This document shows, in pieces, positions 33,252-41,705 of a stretch of DNA of 64,000 bases. Positions within the stretch are counted from its first letter, which is position 1, and each line of letters opens with the position of its first letter. The notes below the pieces were generated by a model, which was not told the origin of the DNA, did not search any database, and saw only the letters and a program-made list of their open reading frames with translations. Position numbers and translations under genes: made by a program. Source of the stretch: Leptolyngbya sp. SIO1E4 (GTDB lineage Bacteria > Cyanobacteriota > Cyanobacteriia > Phormidesmidales > Phormidesmidaceae). The stretch lies in the NCBI GenBank assembly GCA_010672825.2, contig JAAHFU020000001.1, positions 310,001 to 374,000 of the forward strand. Direction: 5' to 3'.

Positions 33252-34025
33252 TCAGTACAATAGCTCTCCACGAGAGACAGGCGCATTGGTTTGGCGCTGT
33301 TCAGGAAAGTCAAGCTGACGGGTATTGGGTAAATCAGGTAGCGGTAAATAGCGATTTCCCCAGCCACCGTTGAGATCCTCAGGCGGCGGTTCGGTGGGGG
33401 TGGTGGCGCCCGTGGGCAACTCAATAGTCAATGATTGCCCTGCTTGCAAATAACGGCTTCCTTCTGCAGTCGTTTGAATAAAGCGACTGGCAAATCGTCG
33501 ATTGTCTCGGGCAAGCTGCCGCTCAATGATCTCCAAATCATCCAGGGGGGACAGCGTTGCGAGAAAAACGACGTCGTCGTCCGGCTCAACGGCTAACTTG
33601 AGGTCCGGTTCGTGGAGTTGCCACGTTTCTTTGAAAGCTCCATCAGGAGCAACTTTCCAGAGTGATAGTTGCGTTTCCCAGCGATCGCCATCAACTTCAA
33701 CCGTGTCGTAAGCCAGGATTGAGTAGGTGGGCGGGGGGTCGCCAGCTTTCAAGGGCGATTGATTTAGATGCAGATAGCGAATGGCCATCACGGTCAGCTC
33801 TACCCCTCTGGGGAGATCGGCAACCCCTGAAACCGCATACTGCCCTGGCTCAGTCGTAGGCTCTATCTGAATGGCAAGAATGGCCCTATCAAAATTGGGC
33901 TGAGACCGAAACATCTGTAAGGGTGCTGAAGCGCAACTCGCAGTGGTTGCAGCCAGTATCCCCCCGATGGTGAGGGTTCTCAATCGTCTCCAGTAAATGC
34001 GCATCGTTTGCCAAGGGTAAGTCAT
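33252..34025 (-). CDS. Lipoprotein of unknown function downstream of bcsA
   Basis: About 257 residues from the ATG at 34025 (alternative 34004). A basic N-terminus, a hydrophobic stretch (TLTIGGILAATTASC) and a Cys form a lipoprotein signal. The open frame continues upstream to 34073, but that extension is just translation of the CTTCTGCC repeat and is rejected. The mature domain has beta-rich phrases such as YAVSGVADLPRGVELTVMAIRYL and DGDRWETQLSLWKVAPDGAFKETWQ, followed by a proline-rich tail. I do not recognise the family. It is the last gene of the cellulose cluster, 150 bases after bcsA on the same strand, and may be an envelope accessory; that is inference. Confidence 0.65.
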   Translation of the reverse strand: MTYPWQTMRIYWRRLRTLTIGGILAATTASCASAPLQMFRSQPNFDRAILAIQIEPTTEPGQYAVSGVADLPRGVELTVMAIRYLHLNQSPLKAGDPPPTYSILAYDTVEVDGDRWETQLSLWKVAPDGAFKETWQLHEPDLKLAVEPDDDVVFLATLSPLDDLEIIERQLARDNRRFASRFIQTTAEGSRYLQAGQSLTIELPTGATTPTEPPPEDLNGGWGNRYLPLPDLPNTRQLDFPEQRQTNAPVSRGELLY

Positions 34026-34032
34026 GGTTCTG

Positions 34033-34090
34033 GTAGCAAAGGGCAAAAGCAGAAGGCAGAAGGCAAAAGGCAAAAGGCAGAAGAAAAGGC
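34033..34090 (-). repeat. Dispersed CTTCTGCC pyrimidine-rich element, copy 3 (inverted)
   Basis: The plus strand reads GTAGCAAAGGGCAAAAGC and then alternates AGAAGGC and AAAAGGC words, the complement of the elements at 822-876 and 30071-30108. It lies between bcsA and the lipoprotein gene. Confidence 0.65.
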
Positions 34091-34175
34091 TGGATTAGAG
34101 GGCGGTTTAGTGATCGGGTGATCCAACATGAAGGCATATTGCGATCCTTGATCGGGGGGAGGGGTCAGGGGTGAG

Positions 34176-36797
34176 TTAGCCCAGCGATCGCAGTAACTGT
34201 TTGATTTTGGAGTGTTGTTTGGCCTTCATGGAGTCGGGAAAGCGTAGTTCTAGCGCCACTCGTTGTCTAAAGGTTTCTTCTGGCTCTATCGTTGGGGCCA
34301 CTAGCGGCAGGGCTTCAACCTGCACCACCTGAGCTAGCAAGCTTTGAGCATGGGGGTCAGCAGCGGAGTGACCAATCAAAAGCCCGAGTAAAGACTGGGA
34401 TTGCTCTAGGTGGGCTAGGTGCAAATCCACCTCGGTTTCCAGCTCAACTCGCAGCTCCTGAGAGCTGATTTCAATCACCCGAGCTGGTAGGGCCTGCTCA
34501 TCCCACCCTTCCCAGTAAAGCTCTACCGCTGCATTGACCTGTTTGCGGACTTTGACGCCGCGTTCTGGCTGAAACTCTTTGAAGGCTCGTTTTAAACTCG
34601 TGATGATGAACCCTAACGACTGCAACGGGTGATCGCGCTCGGTTCGATTTTGCGAATACCACTCTTCCACATCGGAGTAGATGACCACAACCAAATCATC
34701 CATCTGGGTGCGGTTCAGATTCACAAAGTTCAGGGATAGCAGCGTTTGTAACTTTGGCGTGGCGATCGCGCGCACCACCGCCGCCTCTAGTAAAACCCGA
34801 GCCCCATAATCCCCTACCAGCTCTACCTTCACCTGATCTGCAATATTGGGCCAAACATCCATACAAATTTGCACGCCACTTTCGCTGACGTTGACGGTTT
34901 GACCCGACCAACTCTGGCCCTCACTGTGAACAATCGCCTTCAGTTTGCGAGGCATGCGGTGGGCCTGCCGGAGTTGGGGTTGCTCAAATGCGGCTAAACA
35001 AGCCGCCACCACCAGCAGTAGATTAAACACACACCACAGCGCATTCACCAATACCGCCTGCGTATCTGCTGGACTCAGAATGAGCCAAAAGGGAATGGTC
35101 AGCAAAGAAGTACCTGTAATGACCCCCAAAATCACCAGATAGCGGACGGTGTCTAAGTCAAAGCTCCGCGTCTCTACCGTCAACCCTTTATCGGTCACGT
35201 TGAACGACCCCAGCCGCGGATTAATCAGCGCTAACAGCGTGACAATGCCCGCCTGAAACGACAGCGCAAACTCATAGATCTCATTCCAGAACGAAAACCG
35301 TACATGCTTATAGGGAATGTGATTGGCCTGCATCGACAGCGCAATGTGCGGCAGAGCATAAAACAGCGTCTCCAGACCCAGCCCTTTAACCGCGCTAATA
35401 CCAAAGAGCAAAAACAGATTGGGGGCGATGGCATACATCAGGCGCGGAAAGCCAAAAAAGAAGTGCGACGTCGCACTAAAGTAGCAGAGACGCTGGGGCA
35501 GCCTTAGCTTGAGCTTGCGATTCAGCAGGGGGTTTTCTAGGCGCAAAATTTGCGCCATGCCTCGTGCCCAGCGCACCTGCTGACCGACAAATGCAGAAAA
35601 CTTTTCGGGCGCTAGCCCCGCCACCATGATTTTGTCGTAGTAAACGGTTTCATACCCAAGCGAATGCAGCCGCAGGGCCGTGTGACAGTCTTCCGTAACG
35701 GTCTCGGTGGCAATACCGCCGACCTGCAGCAGGTGTTGGCGACGAATCACCGCTGCCGAGCCACAGAAAAAAGCCGCATTCCAAAAGTCATTGCCTTTCT
35801 GCAGCACCTTGTAAAACAGCTCATTACCGACGGGCACTCGACCCTCCGTCAACAGGTTGCGTTCAAAGGGGTCAGGATTATAGAACCAGTGGGGAGTCTG
35901 CACCAGCGACACATCAGGATTCTCAAAGAAGCCAACGGTCTCTTTGAGGATGTTGCGGGCCGGGATATGATCACAGTCAAGGATCAGAACCAGGTCACCC
36001 TGCGTGCGCTTAAGGGCCGTGTTGATATTGCCAGCTTTGGCGTGCTCATTATCATCCCGCACCAGCATTTGACAGCCTAATTCTTCGCACATCGCTTGCA
36101 GCTGCGATCGCCGCTCAGGGTATTTACGTCCGTCATCCAGGACGTAAACCTGCTTTTTGTCACGGGCATAGTCAGTTTCCAGGGCTCCGAGCACTGTCTT
36201 GCGGACAATTTCGATATCTTCGTTGTAGGTCGGGATATAGATATCAACGTGCGGCCATGCTTCAGGCGGAAAGGTGGATAGGGGAATAGAACGACGCTCT
36301 TTGATTCTGATGGTCTGAAAATAGGTCAGCACCAGGGTGGAAATCGCATACAGCTCAGCCCCAAATAGCAGCAGGCAGAAAAAGCTTGAGACCCAGTTAT
36401 CAAAGTTCAGGGTGTGCTGGCTGCGGTAATACAGATATCGCCCTGTCGTCAGGAGGCTAAGGGCAATCAGCAACAGGTGCAGGGCCTCTGAAGTGCGCTT
36501 TCTTTTAGCGTGTTCTTCTAGGCGCAGCATCACCTGCCCTACGCCAATCAGCAGCAACGCAATCATCCCCTGCTGCCAGATGCTAGAGCGGGTGGTAATG
36601 AGTGGTAGGCAAAATACCCCAATGGCCCCAGAGAGAACCAGGAGCTGCCGACGGTTGAGCCATTGCAAGACCCAATTGAAGATCGTGGGTAAGCGCTCAA
36701 CCAACCAGGTTTGTACGAAAGCACTCAACCAGGTTTTCCATCGACGGGGATGACGCGTTTTAGCATGACGGTGTTTTTGAGGCAACAGGCTAACCAT
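34176..36797 (-). CDS. bcsA: Cellulose synthase catalytic subunit with PilZ domain
   Basis: BcsA polymerises UDP-glucose into beta-1,4-glucan and extrudes it through its own membrane channel, activated by c-di-GMP. The 873-residue protein has N-terminal membrane helices, then a GT2 domain with the D,D,D,QxxRW set: DDG (about 221-223), DCD (274-276), TED (368-370) and QQVRW (406-410). Further helices follow. A PilZ domain (about 610-720) retains both c-di-GMP-binding elements, RQAHR (RxxxR) and NVSESG (NxSxxG). A C-terminal extension of about 130 residues is less conserved. The whole GT and regulatory set is intact. It is transcribed after bcsB with a 171-base gap. Other GT2 processive synthases are possible, but PilZ and the bcsB neighbour favour cellulose. 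Confidence 0.93.
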   Translation of the reverse strand: MVSLLPQKHRHAKTRHPRRWKTWLSAFVQTWLVERLPTIFNWVLQWLNRRQLLVLSGAIGVFCLPLITTRSSIWQQGMIALLLIGVGQVMLRLEEHAKRKRTSEALHLLLIALSLLTTGRYLYYRSQHTLNFDNWVSSFFCLLLFGAELYAISTLVLTYFQTIRIKERRSIPLSTFPPEAWPHVDIYIPTYNEDIEIVRKTVLGALETDYARDKKQVYVLDDGRKYPERRSQLQAMCEELGCQMLVRDDNEHAKAGNINTALKRTQGDLVLILDCDHIPARNILKETVGFFENPDVSLVQTPHWFYNPDPFERNLLTEGRVPVGNELFYKVLQKGNDFWNAAFFCGSAAVIRRQHLLQVGGIATETVTEDCHTALRLHSLGYETVYYDKIMVAGLAPEKFSAFVGQQVRWARGMAQILRLENPLLNRKLKLRLPQRLCYFSATSHFFFGFPRLMYAIAPNLFLLFGISAVKGLGLETLFYALPHIALSMQANHIPYKHVRFSFWNEIYEFALSFQAGIVTLLALINPRLGSFNVTDKGLTVETRSFDLDTVRYLVILGVITGTSLLTIPFWLILSPADTQAVLVNALWCVFNLLLVVAACLAAFEQPQLRQAHRMPRKLKAIVHSEGQSWSGQTVNVSESGVQICMDVWPNIADQVKVELVGDYGARVLLEAAVVRAIATPKLQTLLSLNFVNLNRTQMDDLVVVIYSDVEEWYSQNRTERDHPLQSLGFIITSLKRAFKEFQPERGVKVRKQVNAAVELYWEGWDEQALPARVIEISSQELRVELETEVDLHLAHLEQSQSLLGLLIGHSAADPHAQSLLAQVVQVEALPLVAPTIEPEETFRQRVALELRFPDSMKAKQHSKIKQLLRSLG

Positions 36798-36968
36798 TGA
36801 GAGCTGAACTCAGATAAGGGTGCGCGCGAGATCGAAACAAGGTTGTGTCAGAGGTTAGAACTCGGGGAAAGGGGCAAGGCAAGGAACCGGATTTCTCGTG
36901 AGAGCCTTCAACAACGTTTGAATATCTGGCACCCGCACCCCATTCCTGTCACAGCGGTCTTGTTGCCC

Positions 36969-39320
36969 CTAAACATCAGAGCCCGGCAAACGTTTGAGGA
37001 ATTGCTGAGCAATGCCGTAAAAAACAAGGGCAGCAATAATGGTGCCAGCCGTGAGAAAGAGCCAGTGACGCTGCAGTCTTAGGAAGAGGCGTTGGGGGCT
37101 CTTATCGAGGGTTGTTTGCTGCTGCTGCGCCTGCTTTAACACCGTCAAGCTGTAAGCGCCAGGGTCATAGGGGTCGGGGGAAGGTTCATTGGCGCTGATT
37201 AAAACCGTATCTCCCTCCAGTTGGTAGAACAAAGAATCTTGATCAAGGAGGCTACGCACATGGTCTAAACCCGACGCATTTTGTCCACTCAGGGCGAGCA
37301 CGACCCGCTCTGGATTCCAGGGAGAGCTTATTTGCTTGATCATGCCTTCATCATCCGGCAGGGTTTGAATCGCCGTTTCCTGCCACCGACGAGAAAAGGC
37401 ACTGCCCAGCTGAAAGCCTGCCTGTTCAAAAGCTTCGGGCAAAGGAAAGGTTTCCTGGGTCCCAATGGCAATGAGGTGATGGTCTTCCTTGATAGCCTCT
37501 GTCACCGCGCTAGCCCGATAGACGCCAAGTTCCACCGATTCGGCTTGGCTGATCCGCCCTAGACGTTCACTGATTTCGAGCAGCAGAAGTAGATCGCTGT
37601 CGGTGGGGGCATCCGGCACCGTAATAGCGGTTTGGGAGAGATCCTGCGGCGCTGAAAATGGAAACCCATGCTGCAGGAGCTTTAGATCCGGGAGCCACGC
37701 ACTTACCTCGCGAGTCAGTTCAAATTGGGTATCCGCATGGATGGTGCCCCAGAGCTGCTGGTCGGTGACGCGGCTGCAGGAGCGACGCTCTCGGGGATCA
37801 AGGCGAAAGTTTACCTGCATTTTGGAGTGCGGCTTGATCAAATCGGGCGGCAGATCCAGCTCGATGCTTTCTCGCATACCCCCATCCTCTGAGCGCAGAC
37901 GTTCACCCCCAATGGCAACATCGTCAATTTTGACTTCCACTTGAGACGTCAGCGGGTTCACTTGCGGGCCATAGCTATAGCTCAACCGCATTGTGCTGCC
38001 GGGTAAGAACCGGTCATCGGGCAAGGCCCTGAAGTCAAATTCTAAAGCGGGGGCTTGCGACCCCCAGACGGTGACATCCTCAAAGGATTGCCGATTAAAT
38101 GTCGTCAGCTCCTGCAGTTGAAACGCTGGTTGGTTGGGCAAATATTCTGGCCATTCGCGTGGTTCTGGTGAAGCAACTGGTTGCAGTTCCTTCACTAAAA
38201 TTGCTTGGCCCGTGCCGATCGCTTCGTCCTGACCTTGCACTAAAAACTGCGCCGCTTTAGCCACGCCTTCGGGGCCGTTGCCCGTCGCCACGAGCACCGG
38301 CACCTGATTCTCTAAAGCTGTTGTCAGCACCAGCACTCCCACATCCGGAGACAGGGGGTTGCCGTCTCCGTCCAGGAACTGATTATTGGCCTTGGCCAAA
38401 GGCAAATCTAGCTCGGCCAAGGCCGGTTGGGTTTCAGGGGTGCCGATGATCACCAGCTGCTCATCGGCAGCCAGCTGAGTCAAATTATCCACCAGTCGAG
38501 TGTTCAGGGGGCGGTAGTCGACGATACGCCCGAGGCTGCCCTGAAGGCGACTGGCTGATGTCAGCCAGTCATCGGTAATGGCAGTGGGTTTGAGATAGGC
38601 CACCTGGTTAGGCTCTAAGCTCAATACATCCACAATGGGATAGGGATATTGCTTAAAGTCGAGGGGAATCGGCTGCGGCTGAAAGTCAAACACCAACTTT
38701 GAATCTGGCAGCACCTCAGACCATAGCGAAGGGTCATAGGGATCTTGGGTGCAGGTTGGCGAATTATTTTGCAAGGCCGCCACCACCACCTCGTTATAAT
38801 CGCGAACTAAGCGGGGCGGAATTTCAAAGACGGCTTCCCCCAGTTCTCCCTGTTTGCGGTTGAGAGGAACGCTGCCGATGCTGGTGCCGTTGACCAGCAC
38901 GGTCATGTTGGAGCGGGTCGCATAGAGCGCCGCTGAATGGCGATAGCGCAGCAGGACTTTAATGGCCTGGGGCTCCCAATCACGGGGGCGGGTAAACCAT
39001 AGGCGGGCTTCATCGTAAATGCCTTCAAACCGCAGCCGGTCTTCAACCACCGGGCTGCGATTAAATTCCAGCACATACTGACCGGCGGGGTCGGCTTTGA
39101 CCACTGCTTGTTCTCCTGCGGTCTCTGGCAGAACCACCGTTGATGAGCCTGGCGCTGCCTCTGAGGACGCTTCAGGCACTGGGGCTGCTTCGCCCTGTCC
39201 ATAAACGGGGCCGATATTTAAAGCAGACTGGAGTAGCAAACAGCTTGCCAGCAAGCCTCGTCGCCAAAGGTGCGATCGCCGAGGAGAAGAAGGCATAGCA
39301 GCGTTTTGAGAAGGCTTCAT
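36969..39320 (-). CDS. bcsB: Cellulose synthase periplasmic subunit
   Basis: BcsB binds BcsA with its C-terminal membrane helix and guides the nascent glucan through the periplasm. The 783-residue protein has a signal peptide (RGLLASCLLLQSALNIGPVYGQG), large beta-rich periplasmic domains with the typical phrases VLVNGTSIGSVPLNRKQGE, NNSPTCTQDPYDPSLWSEV and RERRSCSRVTDQQLWGTI (cysteines conserved in the family), and one C-terminal helix (WLFLTAGTIIAALVFYGIAQQF). Length and order match BcsB. A start at the second ATG (39296) is equally possible. It sits between the TPR protein (87 bases upstream) and bcsA. Confidence 0.92.
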   Translation of the reverse strand: MKPSQNAAMPSSPRRSHLWRRGLLASCLLLQSALNIGPVYGQGEAAPVPEASSEAAPGSSTVVLPETAGEQAVVKADPAGQYVLEFNRSPVVEDRLRFEGIYDEARLWFTRPRDWEPQAIKVLLRYRHSAALYATRSNMTVLVNGTSIGSVPLNRKQGELGEAVFEIPPRLVRDYNEVVVAALQNNSPTCTQDPYDPSLWSEVLPDSKLVFDFQPQPIPLDFKQYPYPIVDVLSLEPNQVAYLKPTAITDDWLTSASRLQGSLGRIVDYRPLNTRLVDNLTQLAADEQLVIIGTPETQPALAELDLPLAKANNQFLDGDGNPLSPDVGVLVLTTALENQVPVLVATGNGPEGVAKAAQFLVQGQDEAIGTGQAILVKELQPVASPEPREWPEYLPNQPAFQLQELTTFNRQSFEDVTVWGSQAPALEFDFRALPDDRFLPGSTMRLSYSYGPQVNPLTSQVEVKIDDVAIGGERLRSEDGGMRESIELDLPPDLIKPHSKMQVNFRLDPRERRSCSRVTDQQLWGTIHADTQFELTREVSAWLPDLKLLQHGFPFSAPQDLSQTAITVPDAPTDSDLLLLLEISERLGRISQAESVELGVYRASAVTEAIKEDHHLIAIGTQETFPLPEAFEQAGFQLGSAFSRRWQETAIQTLPDDEGMIKQISSPWNPERVVLALSGQNASGLDHVRSLLDQDSLFYQLEGDTVLISANEPSPDPYDPGAYSLTVLKQAQQQQTTLDKSPQRLFLRLQRHWLFLTAGTIIAALVFYGIAQQFLKRLPGSDV

Positions 39321-39407
39321 AATGAGTTACGTCAGGGTGTAGAGATGCAGGTCTGAAAGCAACTAAAACGGGGAAAGTCACGTTTCATCGTTAGGGAGCG
39401 ATCGGCG

Positions 39408-41690
39408 TCAATACTGTTCCCAGGGGGGTTGAAACCCTCGGCGCCGCAGGAAATTCAGCCGAATATCTTGAATCCGGTGTTCTGGGGGCTGTTCAAGCTG
39501 GGTCGCATTTTCGTTCTCTGGCAGCTCACTGAACTGCTGCAGCGCAGCCAGGGGATAGTCTTGGGCAACTTGTAATTCTGCTAAGATGCGGCGGGCATTC
39601 CAGTCGTCGGGCTTGAGGGCTAATACCTGCTCGTATAGGGTTTCGGCCTCCCTTAAGCGCCCTTGCTGAAAGCGCACACCGCCCAGGGCCGCAAGGGCAT
39701 CGGTGTTGTCAGGTTCCTGGGCCAAAATGGCCTCGTAGGCTTGGCTGGCCAGGGTTAGCTCACCCAGGATGTTGGCCGCTTCCCCTTGGACAAAATACAG
39801 CGATATCTGCGTCGGGTCTGAGGGGGTCAGCTGTCGCACATAGGCCAGGGCCTGCTCCGGGTCTGAGTCTGCCAGGAGCTGTACATATCGCCGGTTCAAC
39901 CCTAAATGCTCAGGGGCGATCGCCAGCAGAGTTTCATAGAGCCCTTGGCGACTGGTCGCTGGGGGTAGGGTTCCCACCAGATCTAACAGTTCTGGAAAAA
40001 CAACCGCAGGGGTGACGGTAGCGTGATCCGCCAGCCAGTCATTGAGAACCGCTTCTGCCTCGGAGGCGCTGATTTGCTGTAATCGCAGGGCCAGATAGGC
40101 CCGACCAAACTGTGCCCGCTCACTCTGGGGATTGCGGCTCAGCAACTGCTCGTAGGCAGCTAGGGCGTCATCCCAACGCTGCTGGCTTTGGCGAATGCCG
40201 CTGAGCCCTAAGAGGGCGGATTCAACCACTTGAGGAGACTGGGTTTGGCCCAGAATGGTCTGGTACTGCTGGGCGCTGGCCTCCAGGTTGCCCTGGCGTC
40301 GTTCTAGCTCCGCCAGCAATAAATCGGGGGCAAAGTCTTGGGCCCCTGCGGGGGTCGCCTGATAGGCCGCGATCGCCGCTCTCGCTGCAGCCCAGTTGCC
40401 CTCAGTTATCTGCATCTGAGCAACCCGGAAGTGGAGAAAATCAACCGGCGTGTCTGCGGCTAACAGCGCCTCATAGATAGGCAGCAACACGGGGTCAGGA
40501 TCGTCCAAGGGAATCAGCGCTTGCCCGATTTGCTGTTGCACCACCGCGTTCTCTGGCAGTGGCTGCAGTAACGCCAACAACTGTTGGTTTAACGCTGCAC
40601 GAGACAGCTGCCCCAGCGCCGCTGTTAACATCAAACGTTTGGTTTGCAGGGCAGGCTGGTCGGGAGTTTCTGCCAGCAGCTGGTCATAGAGCTGCAGCGC
40701 TTCTGTTTGAGTAGCCGGATCTTCGCTCAACACGTCAGCCACTTCGGTGATAAAGCCCCTGCTGGGGTTAGGCGTGGCGGCTAAGGCCTGCTGATAAAGG
40801 GCAACCGCTTCCCGATACAGGGAGGCGTCCTCCGATTGCCGTGCAATCTGGCTCAAAGCCCGCGCCAGCGGCAGCGTCGCGTCTGGACGATCTCGCAGGG
40901 GGGCAATCGTGCTTAAAGCGGTTTCAGTCTGCTGATTGCTCTGATAGGCCATCGCCAATGCGGCCCGCAGCTGAATTGACTCGGGATCCGCTTGCAGCCT
41001 TGTCTCTAACAACTCAATCGCTTCGGTTGAGCGCCCAGCCGCTTGCAAGGTTTGCGCATAGGCGGTGGCTGCCGCCTCGGAAAGGGGCTCCCCCGTTGCT
41101 AAATAGCGCTCAAACAGCACTAAGCCTTCAGGATAGTTGCCGCTGTAGGTATAGATTTGGGCGGCACCAAGAATCGTCTCGGCAGTGGGGTTAGCCGCCA
41201 ACACAATTTCGTAGTCGGCGATCGCCTCTGTAAAGCGCCCCTGATACCCCAACAGCAGCGCCCGCTGGGCACGGGCCGCCTGGTCTTGCGGCTCCAGCTG
41301 TAAGAGTGTCGTTAGCGCGTTGATGCCAGCAGCCTGCCATTCTGCACGATAGCCCCCCAGTTCACCCACCGCCGCCAGGGCGGAGCGGTTATTGGGGTCG
41401 AGGGCCAGCACTTGTTGATAGCGTTGCCAGGCGTTCGCATCCTGCCCGGCCCGTTGATAGGCGATCGCTAACCCCAGCTGCGCCGAGACTGATTGTGGTT
41501 GCTGCTGCACGGCCTGCTGAAACTGTCGAATTGCATCGTCTACCCAACCCCGCTCTAAAAAGTCATAGCCCGCTTGCACCGCACTGGTCTGTGCCAGTGT
41601 CGGTGGGGCTTCAAAGCTGTGGGCGATGGTCAGGCCTGCTGTCAAACAGAGGGCCTGAAAAGCCATGATAAGTTTGCGTTTTTGAGTCAT
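39408..41690 (-). CDS. TPR-rich periplasmic protein, BcsC scaffold-like
   Basis: The 760-residue protein has a signal peptide (IMAFQALCLTAGLTIAHSFEAPPTLAQ) and then tetratricopeptide repeats along nearly its full length (for example AQLGLAIAYQRAGQDANAWQRYQQVLALDPNN and ALAALGGVRFQQGRLREAETLYEQVLALKPDDWNARRILAELQ). In enterobacterial BcsC such a TPR scaffold of similar length is fused to a C-terminal 16-strand beta barrel. Here the protein ends with RRGFQPPWEQY and no barrel. The gene immediately upstream (15-base gap) encodes a barrel-like protein, so the two together may replace BcsC. The ATG at 41690 has GGAG just upstream. Its role in guiding cellulose export is inferred from context. Confidence 0.82.
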   Translation of the reverse strand: MTQKRKLIMAFQALCLTAGLTIAHSFEAPPTLAQTSAVQAGYDFLERGWVDDAIRQFQQAVQQQPQSVSAQLGLAIAYQRAGQDANAWQRYQQVLALDPNNRSALAAVGELGGYRAEWQAAGINALTTLLQLEPQDQAARAQRALLLGYQGRFTEAIADYEIVLAANPTAETILGAAQIYTYSGNYPEGLVLFERYLATGEPLSEAAATAYAQTLQAAGRSTEAIELLETRLQADPESIQLRAALAMAYQSNQQTETALSTIAPLRDRPDATLPLARALSQIARQSEDASLYREAVALYQQALAATPNPSRGFITEVADVLSEDPATQTEALQLYDQLLAETPDQPALQTKRLMLTAALGQLSRAALNQQLLALLQPLPENAVVQQQIGQALIPLDDPDPVLLPIYEALLAADTPVDFLHFRVAQMQITEGNWAAARAAIAAYQATPAGAQDFAPDLLLAELERRQGNLEASAQQYQTILGQTQSPQVVESALLGLSGIRQSQQRWDDALAAYEQLLSRNPQSERAQFGRAYLALRLQQISASEAEAVLNDWLADHATVTPAVVFPELLDLVGTLPPATSRQGLYETLLAIAPEHLGLNRRYVQLLADSDPEQALAYVRQLTPSDPTQISLYFVQGEAANILGELTLASQAYEAILAQEPDNTDALAALGGVRFQQGRLREAETLYEQVLALKPDDWNARRILAELQVAQDYPLAALQQFSELPENENATQLEQPPEHRIQDIRLNFLRRRGFQPPWEQY

Positions 41691-41705
41691 TGCTCCAGGT
41701 CTCCG

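Noticed and set aside
34026-34073. N-terminal extension of the lipoprotein (MPFAFCLLLLPF...)
   Set aside because: This hydrophobic stretch is the translation of a dispersed CTTCTGCC repeat, so a start downstream is preferred.
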